Origin: Hippasteria phrygiana
Taxonomy: Eukaryota > Echinodermata > Asteroidea > Valvatida > Goniasteridae
Length of the DNA stretch: 64,000 bases
Assembly (NCBI GenBank): GCA_037893225.1
Contig: JAZGUH010000022.1
Coordinates: forward strand, 186,001 to 250,000
Direction of reading: 5' to 3'
How positions within the stretch are numbered: position 1 is the first letter of the stretch; the number at the start of each line of letters is the position of its first letter. A program made the translations under genes and the position numbers. Positions 12,301 to 27,300 of the stretch are shown piece by piece. The notes under the pieces are model-generated. The model was not told the origin of the DNA, did no database searches, and saw nothing but the letters and a program-made list of their open reading frames with translations.

Positions 12301-15300
12301 CTCAATCATGCGAAATTCTGGCAACTTGAAAAGCCCTTCAAGGTCTGCGTGGCGCTCTTTTATGAAATACATGTAGATCGAGCCAAAGTGTCTGTCCTAT
12401 GTCAATATAGCTCATCAGGCCAGTGTTCATCTTCCGTTTTCTCCATTATTTTCTGTGCTTAAAGAAGCAGAAAGTCCGTTCAAATTGTGACCCACAATTC
12501 CACACCGACCTTCCTTTATACACCTGCACAGTTACAACTATTAAAGCCTGTCACTAAAATGCTCCCCAAACAATGTTTAAAAAAAAAAGGAAAGGCATTC
12601 ACATAACTGAATAAAAAAATAAAAGAAACCTGAACCACTCGAAAAATTTCCACACTCTGTGCTACGTCATCAAAGTTTAATCTCTCTTTTTAGAATGTTT
12701 TGTAGGGTACACTTACAGGACCAACTTGTGGGGTACCACTGTTTGCAGTGTTTATGTCCCCGACAAGGACGTACCTACAGGAACAGATCCCTTTATAAAA
12801 AGAAACGAACCTCATAGTTTGGTCTTGACAAACTTTTCAGCAAGCATATCAACCATCCACCAAAGCAATGATGAGTACTGTTGGGACGGTAGATGTGTCC
12901 CTCGTAGCCAAACTTGCCGCCTACAGCCTGATAGCATTTTTCACAAGCAAGCCTATACAGAAAGTTTTGATGTTGGTGATTAACTTGATCAAATTTCTGG
13001 ATGAATTTTTTTTCTCAAGCAAAGACATTGACTCTTAAATTTTGCACAATAATGAAATTTCTTATAATTGTTTATTCAATTATAGTAGGGGATCAACTTA
13101 AAGGTTGTGTGGTAACTGGTAAGTATGCAGGACAAAGGCATCCAGGTGGTTTCCATATAATTGACGGGTTAGGGGAAACAATTAATCGGGATGACCCTCT
13201 CAATGTACATATCCAATATGGCTGCCGCCAAAACAAAATGATGCTTTGGAGTCAAATTTTGGAAAGAAAAATGTGTTTGGTGTAGTTTCCACTTGCCAAC
13301 AAATATATTTACATTCAATATAATTAGTGCCAAAAACACAATGGCTGCCAAAATCAAAATGGCTGCCAAAATCAAAATGGCTGCCAAAATCAAAATGGCT
13401 GCCAAAATCAAAATGGCTGCCAAAATCAAAATGGCTGCCAAAATCAAAATGGCTGCCAAAATCAAAATGGCTGCCAAAATAAAAATGGCTGCCAAAATCA
13501 AAATGGCTGCCAAAATCAAAATGGCTGCCAAAATCAAAATGGCTGCCAAAATCAAAATGGCTGTTTTTAGTGTATCATACACATGATACCATGAATGTTA
13601 CAAATTACAGGGTACCACTAAATGCATCAGTCATACAAAAAATAAATTGCGAAGGTAAATCGATGTTCCAAAATTTGACTAAAGCTTACAGACTCAATTA
13701 ATGCATGAATTACATTTGCTTAACGTCGCATACCTGAGTATGAATTTTTTCAGCCATTCCATACTTGGCTGTGAAATCATTGGGGCAGGGCCAACGTTTG
13801 CAACTTTGGGCCGGACGCTCGGAGCAACCACATTTCTAGCACCCAGAGCCAATTTCCCTGCTGCAGCAGCAAGCGGCGAATTGGTCGAGGGCTGCACCTT
13901 TGGACTAGGAGTCAGGTTAGCTTGAGAGGACAGCGGACTGTACGGGTTGCCGGTTGGTATACTGAACCCCTGATGTAGGGCTGTAATTGAAATTCAATTT
14001 ACATTGCAACTGTGTAACAATACAATTTACAATTTTTATATTCTTAATGACTTTTCCCAAATTGTTTCATAAATATCCAAAACGAAAAATGTGTTATTGT
14101 CAAACAAAAGGTTTTTAAATAGTGCCCCCCCCCCCCCCCCCACAGAACAAAGACACTGACAATTTAGGAGACTGCCAACTTGGGGTAAGACAGCTCAGTT
14201 GGTAGAGTGCCGGTACAGTATTTCAGAGGTCACAGGTTCAAATTCCGCTCCTGCCAGTTTTCTTTGTTCACTTTGAACAATTTGGTATTATATTAGACTC
14301 TTCTAGTAGCAGGGTCATGCTATAGCCAAGATATAGTAGCTATTGAGATAATGTGAAATCCTTTTGGCTTATGGGAACAGTGGGGGGTAATCATTTTTCT
14401 TTTGGAAAATCAACTCCTGAAAGTGATTTCTTTCGTTCTTTCCTTAGGATTATTATGAGCTTGGGAGTACTGTTTAAAAGGTACACCATACATGTACGTA
14501 CATACATTTATATGCACTAACCACCCCCCATCCCCCCACCCGACCGGGATTTGTATAAGTGGAAACAAAATGACCAGGAATTTGCAGAGAAGTTGACTAA
14601 GGGGCGAGGCTGCATACAAGTGAACGACTACCTACCGGTCCAAGGTACAGGCTGATGCACAGGTGGACGCTGTGCAGGTAAAGATGGCATAGGTGCAGCC
14701 TTTACTGGTGCAGTTTGCGCAGGTGCAGATTGCGCAGGTGCATACTGAGCACCTGTATACTGAGCACCTGCATGCTGACCTTGGTTCTTCATGTACTCCA
14801 CCTGCTTATTAATGTGCTTAGCACCGCTCAGGTGCTGCAAGTACTGCTTCTGGGCATTGGACTGCACTTTGCACACCTTGCAGTACAAGGCAGCATAATG
14901 TATGAAGGATGTTGGCTTTCCAGAGGGTTCGGGCGTGGCTCCCCGCTTCGGTCCGTTGGGAACACCTTTAGGAATTGCTCCTTTGAAACAGGAATAAAAA
15001 ATCAATACATTTCTATTTTTGTATAAACTGCCAAAGAAATGATCAATTTGAATATTAACAAAAGAAACAAATCTTAACATAAAACGGGAAATCGGATGAT
15101 GCCCCCAAAATGCTGACTTTAAAGCCAAGTGCCATTATTGGGGAGATGATATGAAGTGTACACTCTTAAACTGAATAGTATATTTCCAATACATGTAGAA
15201 ATTCACTATTGGGCTCTTTGGGAACGAGTACATTTGTTTGGGTCATTCCGTGCCAAATCACCTACATTTTTGAAGAGTCGTTCAGGTGACCAACTCCGAT

Positions 15301-18300
15301 TTGGTTGAAACTTTCTCTAAAAATACCTCAGCATGTATCATGAACACATGCAAAATATTAGTGGCCACCTCCAAGTCGTTTCTAAGATGCGACCCCCTGA
15401 AAATTCCTACCCCGCCTGTTTTTTTCCATTCATAATTGCAACGGTAATTTTTCTTTTCATTTTTGGAGGCCCTTACCAAAAAAGTGATACACAGGTTGAA
15501 TGGCATTCAATCTGCAAGATTCTGCTATCAAAGTACCATATCATTTTTTCCTTTACGAGATATAGGTCCCCTAAACCCCTATTTGAGATGACAAGAGTAA
15601 CTTTTTGCCATATTTGGCCCCCTCCTGGTGGCCACAGAGATGGTCAGAATGACTTCATATTTCATATGCATAAACACTTGGTGCATATGTTTGCTTCTTG
15701 CCAAGGACTAACCAGCCACACCCTTTTTGGGGACGTGGCCAGGTTCTGAATTTGGGCCCAAATGACACCCGACAACCTCCAGGTGATTTGGCACGGAATG
15801 AACCCGTTTCTCTTATTAACACTTCATAAAGCTGTGAATGCAATGAAGTCCTTTAAGTTGCACAAATCTCATAACTAGACTTACCACTGCTTTGGTTATT
15901 ATTCGGCAACTGTATCGGACCAAAGTCATCCAATCCGTATGATCTGGAAGCTGAAGGTTTGTCCACACTTTTGTTCTACAACAGAGGAATTGTGCAAATG
16001 TCAAGCAAAACAAAATACAATTTGAAGGTTTGCAAGGTAACAACATGGTAACGGTTTGCGTTATTACCATGTGAAATTGTTTCTCTTTTAACAAAATAAA
16101 CAAAACAACGAGGTGAAACGGCTACACATTTTAAAGCAAGAACATCGGTAATGCTCACTATAATTTAAATCTACAGGTTGATTTTCCCCTTGAATCGATC
16201 AAATCAAATAGATTTTTAAAGTGAACAAAAAAAACTTGGCAGAAGCGTGATTTGAACTTGCTCTATCTATATGAAAGCTCCATCTACATGTATTCGTTAC
16301 ACTCCCATTCAAGAACAATATAGGTGAAACATGAATGGATTGAGTACGTGCAGGAATGCGTGTATAGACGACAACCAGCCAGGTGATCTTTTTCAAACCA
16401 TGGGTATGGCCGTCGTCCGTATTCAAGCGGTTCATCAATACCCCAAGTCACACAAAATGTTTTCTGAACAGACTCATTGCAACACAAGTTGTGATTCTTT
16501 TCCATCAAGGCGGTGAACTGCGATGGTAGTCTTGATCCAAGTCACATGTCCACAAATCATCCACTGGAAAAGAAACGTCATTTATAAACCCCACAAGACT
16601 GCTTGAATGGGAGACTACAAACCTGATTGGTGGGGCCATTAGATGCTGCTCCTCTTGGTGAAATACTTGAGGCATCTACAAATAAAATACAGAAATAAAC
16701 CAACATGTCTATCAGATGCTCCTACAAGTGTTTTTTGTTTTACAGTAGTAAACTTGGTTTTTTTTTTTTTGGAGTAATTTTAGACTTAGGACAGAAAAAT
16801 CCCAGTGTTCCCCCTCCTTTAAAAATATGGCCCCTCCCCTCAAAATATGCCCCTCCTCTCAAAATATGCCCCTCCCCTCAAAATATGCCCCTCCCCTCAA
16901 AATATATGGCCCCTCCCCTCAAAATATATGGCCCCTCCCCTCAAAATATATGGCCCCTCCCCTCAAAATATGCCACCTCCCCTCAAAATATGGCCCCTCG
17001 CCTCAAAATATGCATGGCAGGCAATGTTTTTTTGGCAATGACACGAGGAGGGACATGCCTAGGAATTTTTTCGGTCACGAGTCTTGAAATATTACTGAAA
17101 GATAAAAACACATTAAAATCTTTATTCTTTATAAACATGTATCCATCAGTGTTTCAGAAATATTTATAACATTTTTCCTAACTTTATTTTTGTGAACACT
17201 TAAAAGAGGTATTTTATATCTCAAGCTCAAAGCTTTTAAAGGAATTGCCTTTATAAAAAAATCTGTATTATTGTTCCATTTAGTTATCTTACTCTTTGAA
17301 GTTTGAAATGAAAACAGGCTGAATTGAACTAAAATGCCAAATAAACAACAATGAAATGGGTGGACACCCAAAACTTTGTACCAACTCACCACTTTCGTAA
17401 GAAGATTCGTCGTAGGGGTCGTCCTCCTCCTCGGACGATGACTCTCGAACAAGTTGCTTGGTCTTATTCTTCTTCTTGTTGGTCTTGGCATTGGCTTTGG
17501 CTTTCTGACGTCACACAATAAACAAGCCAGACTCAAACTAGTCAATGTGTGTCACTGAAGAGTCAGTAGCAAGATTACCACTTCAAGAAACAAATCTCAA
17601 GACTCTAGACCATTTGTTTTGAATGGGAATTTGTTTTGAAATGGGAATTTGTTTTGGAATGGGACATTTGTTTTGGAATTGGGCATTTGTTTTGGAATTG
17701 GGCATTTGTTTTGGAATTGGGCATTTGTTTTGGAATTGGGAATTTGTTTTGGAATTGGGAATTTGTTTTGGAATTGGGAATTTGTTTTGGAATTGGGAAT
17801 TTGTTTTGGAATTGGGAATTTGTTTTGGAATTGAGAATTTGTTTTAAAATGGGAATTTGCAGGCATGCAATGTGCGTAAACATTCGATCACAACTGCAGT
17901 ATTACATAACCCAGACACGAACAACCTGAAACATACTAGCACCCTCAGTGTTCTCCATGACCTTAAATTGTAGCAGGACGGCAGATGTCACTTCACGAGT
18001 TAGGACCTTTCTTGGGGGGTTGGGGGAGGGGGTAATATATCACAGACGGCGCTCCTTCAAGAACACTATATTGAGCATGACATTTATAAAACGAAAAATT
18101 ATTTTATTAGGTGATACAACCACTTAACGCCTTACCAGGGGAATGTAAACCGCAACCAATTTCCGTACAGTATCACAGAGGACGTGTAAACACAACCACG
18201 ATCTAACAATATACATTTGTATATTTCGCAGGGGCTGCACCAGCAGACGACATTAAGCATTCCCCCAAGCGAACTGCGCCTAATAAGTAGCCGGTTTCCC

Positions 18301-21300
18301 TTGGTTAGAGGTATTCAGTTGTACATGCTGTGCACGGCTTGCTGTAGCAAATATCGCTCTTCGATCCACGGCAGGGACTCAAAGTGTTGTTGCACGGACG
18401 AAGATGTATCGTACATATCGTTGAGCTAAAAATGCACGTACGTGGGCATAGCACGCATGAATGAGGTATCTTTGAAGAAAAATACACCCTCAAGTGGTAC
18501 GGGAACATTGTAATTTAGGTACACTGGTTCTCGACGCGACCAAGTCAAATTGATATACCCAGGGAGATGGGAACCAGTCCTGAATTTAGACCTCAATATG
18601 CATACACTATACTCTTCATGCGTGTGTAAATACCGGCAATCGTGGACTAGGGACAAAAGGGTTAGGGCATAGACAAAGGGTCCACGATTGACCTAACGTC
18701 TACGATTGAAATTAGTGTACAAAACATACAGAGGCTATGACAAATTTTGCAGCGAAGTAAAAACATTTCCGGGGGCGGCAAAGCTTTAGCGGGGCTGCAT
18801 AACATTTTGGCAGGGCAGCCAGCCCTGCTAAAACCTCTCGTGAAGAACACTGACCCTATGGTCTCACCTGGTTTTGCTTCTTTGTTGCCTTGACGTGATC
18901 AGGCAACCACTCCATAGCAATGGCACCTGATGATTCTCCATTCTGAGTCAATACTCCTGTTGAATTCTGGGGCTTTCTGACCCGAGGGCGGCGTCTTATA
19001 TGATCAAATTGCTTAATGGGGTCTAATTGCAGATTCAGCTGAGAAATAATGGCTTGTACTTTAGGGTTTAGAAGAATCTAAAAAGAAAACCAAAACAAAT
19101 TTGCTGAAGACAAGACTAAACATTTGTGTCTAATACTTGCTAGCATTTAGTGTCTGCCACAGTGAATAGATATTTCTATTCAATCAAAAAAAGCAGACAT
19201 GTTTTGCACACAGTGGGAAGTACTATAACGATAAGTCTGCTGTGACCCCATGTGGGGTAACCAACTCAGAAAAAAGTAGTACGATTCTAAAAAGAACCGA
19301 GGTATAAAATCTAGTTTTATACCTTCTTCTAAGAACCATACGACTTTTTTGTAACTTATCCACATACTGTGCTACAAGTAGTTTGGAGAATTGTGTTCTC
19401 TTATTATTCTCATTGCAACGACTAACTTCGAGCATTTGAGTAACTTTATGTAAGCATCTTGTTCGATCATCTGTATTCACAACATTTGTGCCCCCATCCT
19501 CAGCTAAGCTAAAGTTGCAATAGTCCTGCAACCCAATCCCATCATTATGTGTTTTTCATACATATGACAGTGTGTAACACTTTGAAAAATATTCAATGAG
19601 ATTTCATTTTTCTAGGACAAAAAGTAGAAAAAACAGGAATTTCAAGAAAAAAGTACGAGCAAGGCAAAATAAGTAGGAAAAGTAGAAAAACATGAAAGCC
19701 AGCTAGCGTTTTAAAAATTTTGCCTTCTGTGGACAATTACAAATAACAACTTACACTTTAATTTTCAAGAACCTGATTTCTTTCCAAGAATTACCAAAGG
19801 CCGAAAGATTGAGAATGGTATCAGCCCCTTTTAATCTCTTGCAATTCCCCCTCCGATCCCTTTCTAAGTATCTTGAATCTATCACTTAAAGGAAACATGA
19901 TTTAGGATTTATATTGCATTATTCCTGCTTAAAACAATAAAGTATTATCTTGACAATGATATTTTGTGTCCAGAGACAATTATTTCCCAGATTAAATATG
20001 AGAAATTTTTTTGGAAAATGTTTGTCCAAGCTACTCCGCCCCCTGAGTGGGACCCTGAGTGGGACCCTCATTAACATAAGTGTGTGACGTAGATCGAGGC
20101 ACATTACCCATTAATCACGGGTATGCATTGTGTGTACATTGTACGGCAAAAATTCTTCGTCCAAAATCTAAGCAAAATAGTGTTTTTCGGCCATGCCGAC
20201 AAGGTGTGTGGCTGCTGGGTGCAGCAAAACAACGACGGATGGAGTAAGCCTTCATTTATTTCCAACTGATGCAAAATATCGGAGAATTTGGACGGCGAAA
20301 GTGAAGGTGACAAGAGCGTAGTGGTCCGGCCCAGCAGCTTCTCAGCGTTATGTAGCGACCACTTTGAGCCGTCGTGTTTCGTTACTGGTATTTTCAAATC
20401 CTTTGGGATGACCATTAAAAATATGCTCAAGTCCACTGCCATCCCAACAAAGTTCCCATATGTGAGTAAGATATAGGCGAAAGCATTTAAATGGCCCATT
20501 CCCCGAGGAGCCTTCGCTAAAAGGGGGAAAATCAGGGTAAGTTCGATGTTAGTTGTTGCAACTTACGAAATTGCATGTGTAGACCTAGTGTGTATACGGG
20601 CCGGGTCCAGACTATCGAGTTGATCCATGAATTTCGGCGCCTCATTCTACGTCACGAACAGCGCCCTCAATTTGAGTATCAACAAATTCCAAAAAGGGGG
20701 GGGGGGGGGGGGTCAATTTTTGAGTGGTAAATAATCACACTAAAACTTTACTTGAACCAGTTTGGCTTTTAACTCACATTTAATACATAAACATTAATTT
20801 ATTTATGAAATAAAATGTGATCAAATGCAACAAAACGCAACACACCTGAAATAAGAACCCTGCCAAATGCAATGTTGCACTGTGCAGTGAACTCATCTGT
20901 ACCAGCCTTGTTGCTAGAGGCTTATACATGTATAATACTAAATACAAAAGAATGCATCAGACCAGGAGACATGCCTTGACTGTTAAATGCAACAACGTTT
21001 TTATACCATTGGTAAATTCTGTTGCATTTAGCAGGGTTAGGGTTAAATGATAAAAGTTGTCCCACCTTATCGGGATATTCAGACAGAAGAGCTTCAAAGC
21101 CGACCAGGAAATTCACTTCTTTCTGAAGAAGCAACTGCCGGTGGGCTATATCATACTGCGCCAGTACTTGTTGGACCAGTGCACGTTCGCAGTTTCCATC
21201 CACTCTTAATGCTGTAAAGACACATAGATATATTAAAATACTACCTGTAAATGTAAAACATCAACAGAATTGGAGGGACTGAACATTGTCTCATTTTCAA

Positions 21301-24300
21301 ACAGATAAAGTTGACCATTTGCATAGTGAGAAATGCTTCATGGGTGGTTTGGGGAGGGGGGGGGGGAGAGAGGAGGGAGAAGGTTATAAATGTTTCATTT
21401 TCAACTAATTTCCTATTTTTAACCTTTTTTTTTAATGCAAGTTTGCCCCAAACAAGGCTAAGCCACTCGAGGTACGGTGCTACAAATGCAAGATGCAAGA
21501 GGTACATTGGGAAAAAATATTCTTCTTGAAGCAGGAAAGATTGTAAGATGAAGGGAAACATGCACCAGGCAAAGAATTCCATAGAGATACAGAACGAGGG
21601 AAAAAGCTACAGGCATAGCTTTTTGTCCTACATGTAGGTACATTTTGTACATGTACGGCTCCAGAGAAATTGTTTCAACATGTACACGTTTTAGCAGACG
21701 TTTTAGCAGATCAATAACTACATGTATGAGATATTTGCTGTTGCTTTATTATCAAGATTGCGGTTACCTTTATGGCGTAAAACTGTTGAAGGCAACATAG
21801 CATGGAAACACTACACTCGTCTTATTGAAATGTGGTCTAACTTCAAAGAGTAAATCTTCGTAGTCGAAGAAGATGAGACAAAGGTTGTAAAATTCAAATG
21901 CCGGTGGTAGTAAAAAAAAAAAAAAACACATTTCGGCTGTTTCAGGATCCTCTACAATATGACCCCTTTTCGGATTTGGTTGGCTGATAATGCCTTTCAA
22001 CGAGAGAAATCTTCATGTATCTTACCTACTCTGCAGTCTTCTAATGCTGCCTCCGGATGGCCCTGCAACAAACAGAAAATATTGGAAATTCACATTAATG
22101 GAAGCAAGACACTTCGGGAAACGGGAATAAGTACAAAAAAGAGAGCGTGTCTACACATTCATACTGCTGGTGTTCCAAGCCACAGCAAAAAACTGCAGTG
22201 ACTGCAAACTTCTACTTTTGCAACAGCCGTTACGGTGGCCATTTTCTTTGAACTTTACATTAAAAAAGAAAGCAAAGGGAAACTTTTAGAGAAAATTGAA
22301 CTACCTGATGAAGAACATGTTGAGATGCAAACAGAAGAAAAAAAACTATGAAGCAATTTTGCTTGAAAGAAAACTGTAAAGAAAACGATGCACAACTTAT
22401 AAGACTTATCATTTCGCAAAAACTGCAGCCAGTTTAATGGAGATGCTCAGCACAAAAATTTGCTCAAGCACCAAAAAGTCTTGCTTAGTTAAAACAGGTT
22501 ATTTTACCAGCCAAAAGGCCATGGGATTTTCATGCTAAACAAACAGCAGCCGAATGCCAGCCACAACTGATACATTTCACATCAAAATTTGGTTGGAAAA
22601 CCAAGGAAGACCTTTCATGCTCAGCAAATTTTTGTGCTGAGCATCGCCATGAAATTGAGCTCTATATTAGCAGAAAATATTGCTAAAAAAATGTTTTGTG
22701 CTATAATTAAGCAACAATCAGTTGAGAGCCAGTCAAAAGTAATATGCATTGCATGAAATTTTGGCTGGTAACTTGCTTTTGCCAAGTAAATCTTTTCTGT
22801 GCTTAGCAATTGAAATTTGCCGCTTGTGGCACCTTTAGCAAAATTTCAAAAATTCACAAAATGTTAACAAATTTACCATTATCAATCTAGTCAGAAAAAG
22901 GCCCATGGCTGTTAAAGTACGTCCACGGTGATCAAAACTCGAAGTCTGACTGACAAAAACTCAAACGATTTCAAGATTGCACGACAAAGACTTGAAATTT
23001 CCCCCTTGACGTACATTGATTACTCATGCATGTGGGGAATTCCCTATACATGTATGTAAGACTACGTGTACCTACAAATGTCACACACGAGTCATGCGGC
23101 AGAAAACACGGTTTGCCGACACACAGCTGTACATGTAGAGAATGCGACTGGCAATTTCATCATGTGAACTGCACATTGTGCATGTGTGTGGGTGATGTGA
23201 AATTGTGCATAATGGGTGTGGTGTACAAACATACTGTATATGTACATGTACATGTACATGTACATGTACATATTTGTTTAAGTTTGCTGTTTAAGTTTTT
23301 GCACTGCAGCTTTAGGACACTGATACTTTGATCCTTTTCCCAGTAGTTCATGTAAATTTGTATTTTAAAGGTAGTGTACACGATTGGTAATCCTCCAATT
23401 TTTTGTTACTGAATTATTACGAAATACCTTACTAGACTGTAAGTTAATAGTAGTCTCAATCATTCTGTGAAACGATGGCACCAGGTCTCCTGTCGTCAAG
23501 AAAAATGGAACTATATATTGTTTTCCAACGATTTCCAGCTGGAAATCGTTGGAAAACTGCCCTGTGAACGTTAGTCAAGGCGCGCATGGCTACCCGGACA
23601 GGTGGCGCGCCCTGGACACGATGGCGCCATGGCATATCCGGGGCGTGTCACGCGCCCAGATAGCCACGCGCGCCTTGACTAAAGGCTATCATCCGCCCGA
23701 CGGTTGAAAACGAGTGCCACTTTTATCTCGTTTTTTCCGCCATCCAACAACGCAAATCTTTGAACAGGTCAGTGGAATGATATTTCCTATAACATACTAA
23801 CCCCCAAATCCGCTCATTTCTGAACATTGCAACAATGAGCAATCATGTACATTGTACACTGCCTTTAAGTAACTAAAAAACCAATAAATTAACAAAAAAA
23901 GTAAACATGAAATTTGAAGTCTTTCACGTCTACTAAAATAGATAACGAGTGCCCAAAAATAACATTAGAACAAACATGTTGGACAATGGACACTAGCGTG
24001 TTGCACATTAAGTACATGTACATGTACATATGCTTTAAAAGCCCACAAACGCATACCAGTACTATTATAAATGTCTTGTGTTAAAAAGCCATGAAACAGC
24101 AAAAATAACAAAAAATAAATAAAAATGCAGCAAATTATGTTGTAGAAATGAATGGATGGGGTTTTCTTTTCAGAATGTGGAACATTTGAAGTACATTTGA
24201 TAAATTATTGTGAGCCTTTTCTCATTTTTCATACATATGTACATGTACATGTACATGTACATACATGTAGGGCTTATACTGGTACATATGTACATGTACA

Positions 24301-27300
24301 TATGTACACTACACGTGACTTTAAAAACATACATGTACACTACACGTGACTTTAAAAACATATTACTTCATTGGTTAAAGCTGCAATTTTGAACCAAAAA
24401 GCACTCACAGTGTACTGCACTCATGTGTACTCTATCTGGTCATCTTAAAATACATACATGTACAAACCGATTCAATCCGTTGCTTATCGTTGGTCAATTT
24501 TTCCGTGGAATGTGTCAATGAAAAGATCATGTATCTAATGCTAACAAAATACATGTAGCAACTTCATTTGAAAATGTAATTTTCTGGGTGAAACACCTCA
24601 AAAGCAGACATCACCTTTAAGCCATAAAATAAATTTTATGGCAAGAATCTTGTGAAATAGTATGTGTACATTATATGTACAAGGATCAATCACACATCCA
24701 TAAAAACCTAAAACCGAACAGAGGTTCAAGGCATACCGGCATACAGGGTATGAGGGTTCCCATCAAAAAGCATTACTACACTGTGGCACAGCCAGGGGGG
24801 TGCCGAATGGCAAAGTGCAACGAGATGGGGACTTTAAAAACAAAATTGGGATGCCGATAGAAACAAAAATCAGGACCGGGAAAATTGGTTATAAATTAAA
24901 AATCAGGACAGTGAAACTTGCTTCTAAATGTGAAACTGGGATGGTGAAAAACAGTATGAAAAATCCTACGCGCCTTTTAATAATTAAGCGCAAGTATCCA
25001 CCAAGACGGTGCTCAAGGCGCTACATATTATTACCCCTGCTCATGGGCCCATTAATCATTCCTGAAACCTGAGCTCCCTGGGGAGTATACAGCCCCGGCT
25101 GCAAGTTAAGCACACATGGGCTAATCAAACACGTAACCATCACTGCCCTCACAGGTACCCATTTACTCCTACATGTAGGTAGAGAGAAGCAACTTGTGAC
25201 AAAGTGTCTTGCTCGAGGACACAAGCACCATGACCCCAGCCGGTCTCGAACCCACAATCTGCAGCATATAATGCACAATATGAGGCAGAGGGACCCCCCC
25301 CCCCTCTTTTGTGTTGGTCATTGTGTTCCCGGAATCTCAGGAATTCTTTTCAGAGGTCTAGGGGGGATGTGTTAGGTAACAATTAGTCTGGAGAGTGTAT
25401 AGGGTATAGGGACAAAAGGGGGGTACCCCTCTGCCCCATATCGTGCTGGGTATCTGCAGTATCACCGAGATCTTGAGTCTGGTGCACCAAGCCATGAAGT
25501 AGGGTACCACGACCACGAGGCCACAACACTCCACACTTTTACTACCGTATATTGTGTATTTCAGCGCCATTTATATAAATTTATATTCAATGGGGAACAA
25601 TCCAAAAATATAGAGATTTAATGGGATGTAAAACAAACATTTCTACGGCAGTGATTTCCAGACATTGAAACAGTTTTGAAATAAACAAAAATGTTTAGTA
25701 ATCTTTTAAATATTTAAGTCAAACCTGCACATCAATATTGGGACCATCCTTGTTTTTCAAGGTACACAACTTTCTAATTCCTGTGATAATAAAAGGGTAG
25801 TCCTTCAAGGAAGGAAAGAATGTTAATTTAAAGGTTGATTTTGTGCTGGTAGAGTGCCGGTACCGTATTCTGGAGGTCACAGGTCCGAATCCCGCTCCTA
25901 CCAGTTGTCTTTGTTCACTTTGAAAATGTATTCAAATATACCTGTAGTCAGTTTCCCTTGCGGATTGTTTGACGAATGATAAGTTAAAAAGTTGTAATCT
26001 CATTGAGTGATCCCCACAATGTCGCTTCCCAGGTTGTATTGTAAAACTGGGCATGATCCCTGGCAACACGGCATTACTTCTGATTAGCACCCGCCGAACA
26101 ATATGGCATTATTACTTCGGACTAGCACCCGCCGAACAAAGATACTGACAATTTGCGAGACTGCCAAAATAGGACAAGATAGCTGTTGGTAGAGCACCGG
26201 TACGGTATTTTGGAGATCGCAAGTTCGAATCCTGTTCCTGCCTGTTTCCTTTGTGGTTTGTATCTAAATTTAGATGGTAAAATACGAGCCTACATGTATA
26301 ATAAAATGAAAATACTTTCCGGGGTGCTGGCAGTTAGAATGGTTTGCACATCACAGAGCAAGTTTGAGCAATAAGTAGACTTCAAATAACTCTTAAAGGT
26401 TTGCATTGCGAGATGACAATAAGATTTGTGGTATACACCAACCGACAATTCAAAGTTTTGAACAGTTTGCTCTGTTCGTCATCAGGATCCGAGACTGCCA
26501 GACTCCAACTGAAATTGTTCAAAATGTTGAGCAGGGGTGAGATTGGCCGAAAATGAAAAATCCACGAAATCTACAGTGTTTGGGGGTCGCACCCCTTAAA
26601 ATACCCATTTCTATTGGTCTACATACATGTATGTCCACTTTTACAAGTAAAAACACCTGTAAAACAAATATTTACGAATTCTGAAATCAGTAAAAATCCT
26701 GACAAAAAATCATGACCAATCACCCCTGGTTGAGTCACCGGTTTTTTTCTTCAGATAACAGTCACTAAAAAGATATCTTGAATTTCCACATGGTGTTACC
26801 GCAAACCAATATCAAACTATACTTTACTTTTGTGGACATTTTTTTTTGACTAATCTTGCCCACAACCTGGCTAGTCAACCATCTAGTTGACCAACCGGAA
26901 CCAACCCACAGGGCATGAAATGCATTGGTTTATCATACATGTCATAGCAACATTTTTGTACTGAACTGTGACAGTGAAGAAATGAAGTGTAACGGTGGTT
27001 AGATGAGAATCGTTTGTCTGTAGAAAAAAAGAACACTACTTGCGACGCCCCCAATATTTGGAGTTGTGTACAAAACCAATGGTGTGGGTGTGGGTGCGGG
27101 TGTGTGTACATGTACATTGTACTATATTGCTGCTGAGGACAATAAGATAAAGAAACAACAAAATCATTGTTGTTATCTGCGGGAGGTCTTTCGATAAAAA
27201 CATTCCTTGCAGGTACAAATGTGTACTAAGTCTGTCTGTAGAAAGCACTTGCCATTCCCCCAATATTTGGAGTTGTGTACAAAACCAATGGTATGGGTGT

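Noticed and set aside
12111..12305. Minus-strand ORF with C-x2-C, considered as an exon between exons 13 and 14 of gene 1
   Set aside because: No donor in the required phase 0, and the phases close without it.
13169..13586. Overlapping ORFs on both strands with six-residue repeats
   Set aside because: Produced by an 18-bp minisatellite; no splice sites or unique sequence support translation.
17597..17929. Several long ORFs with a 19-residue period
   Set aside because: Artefact of a 19-bp tandem repeat that is open in all frames.
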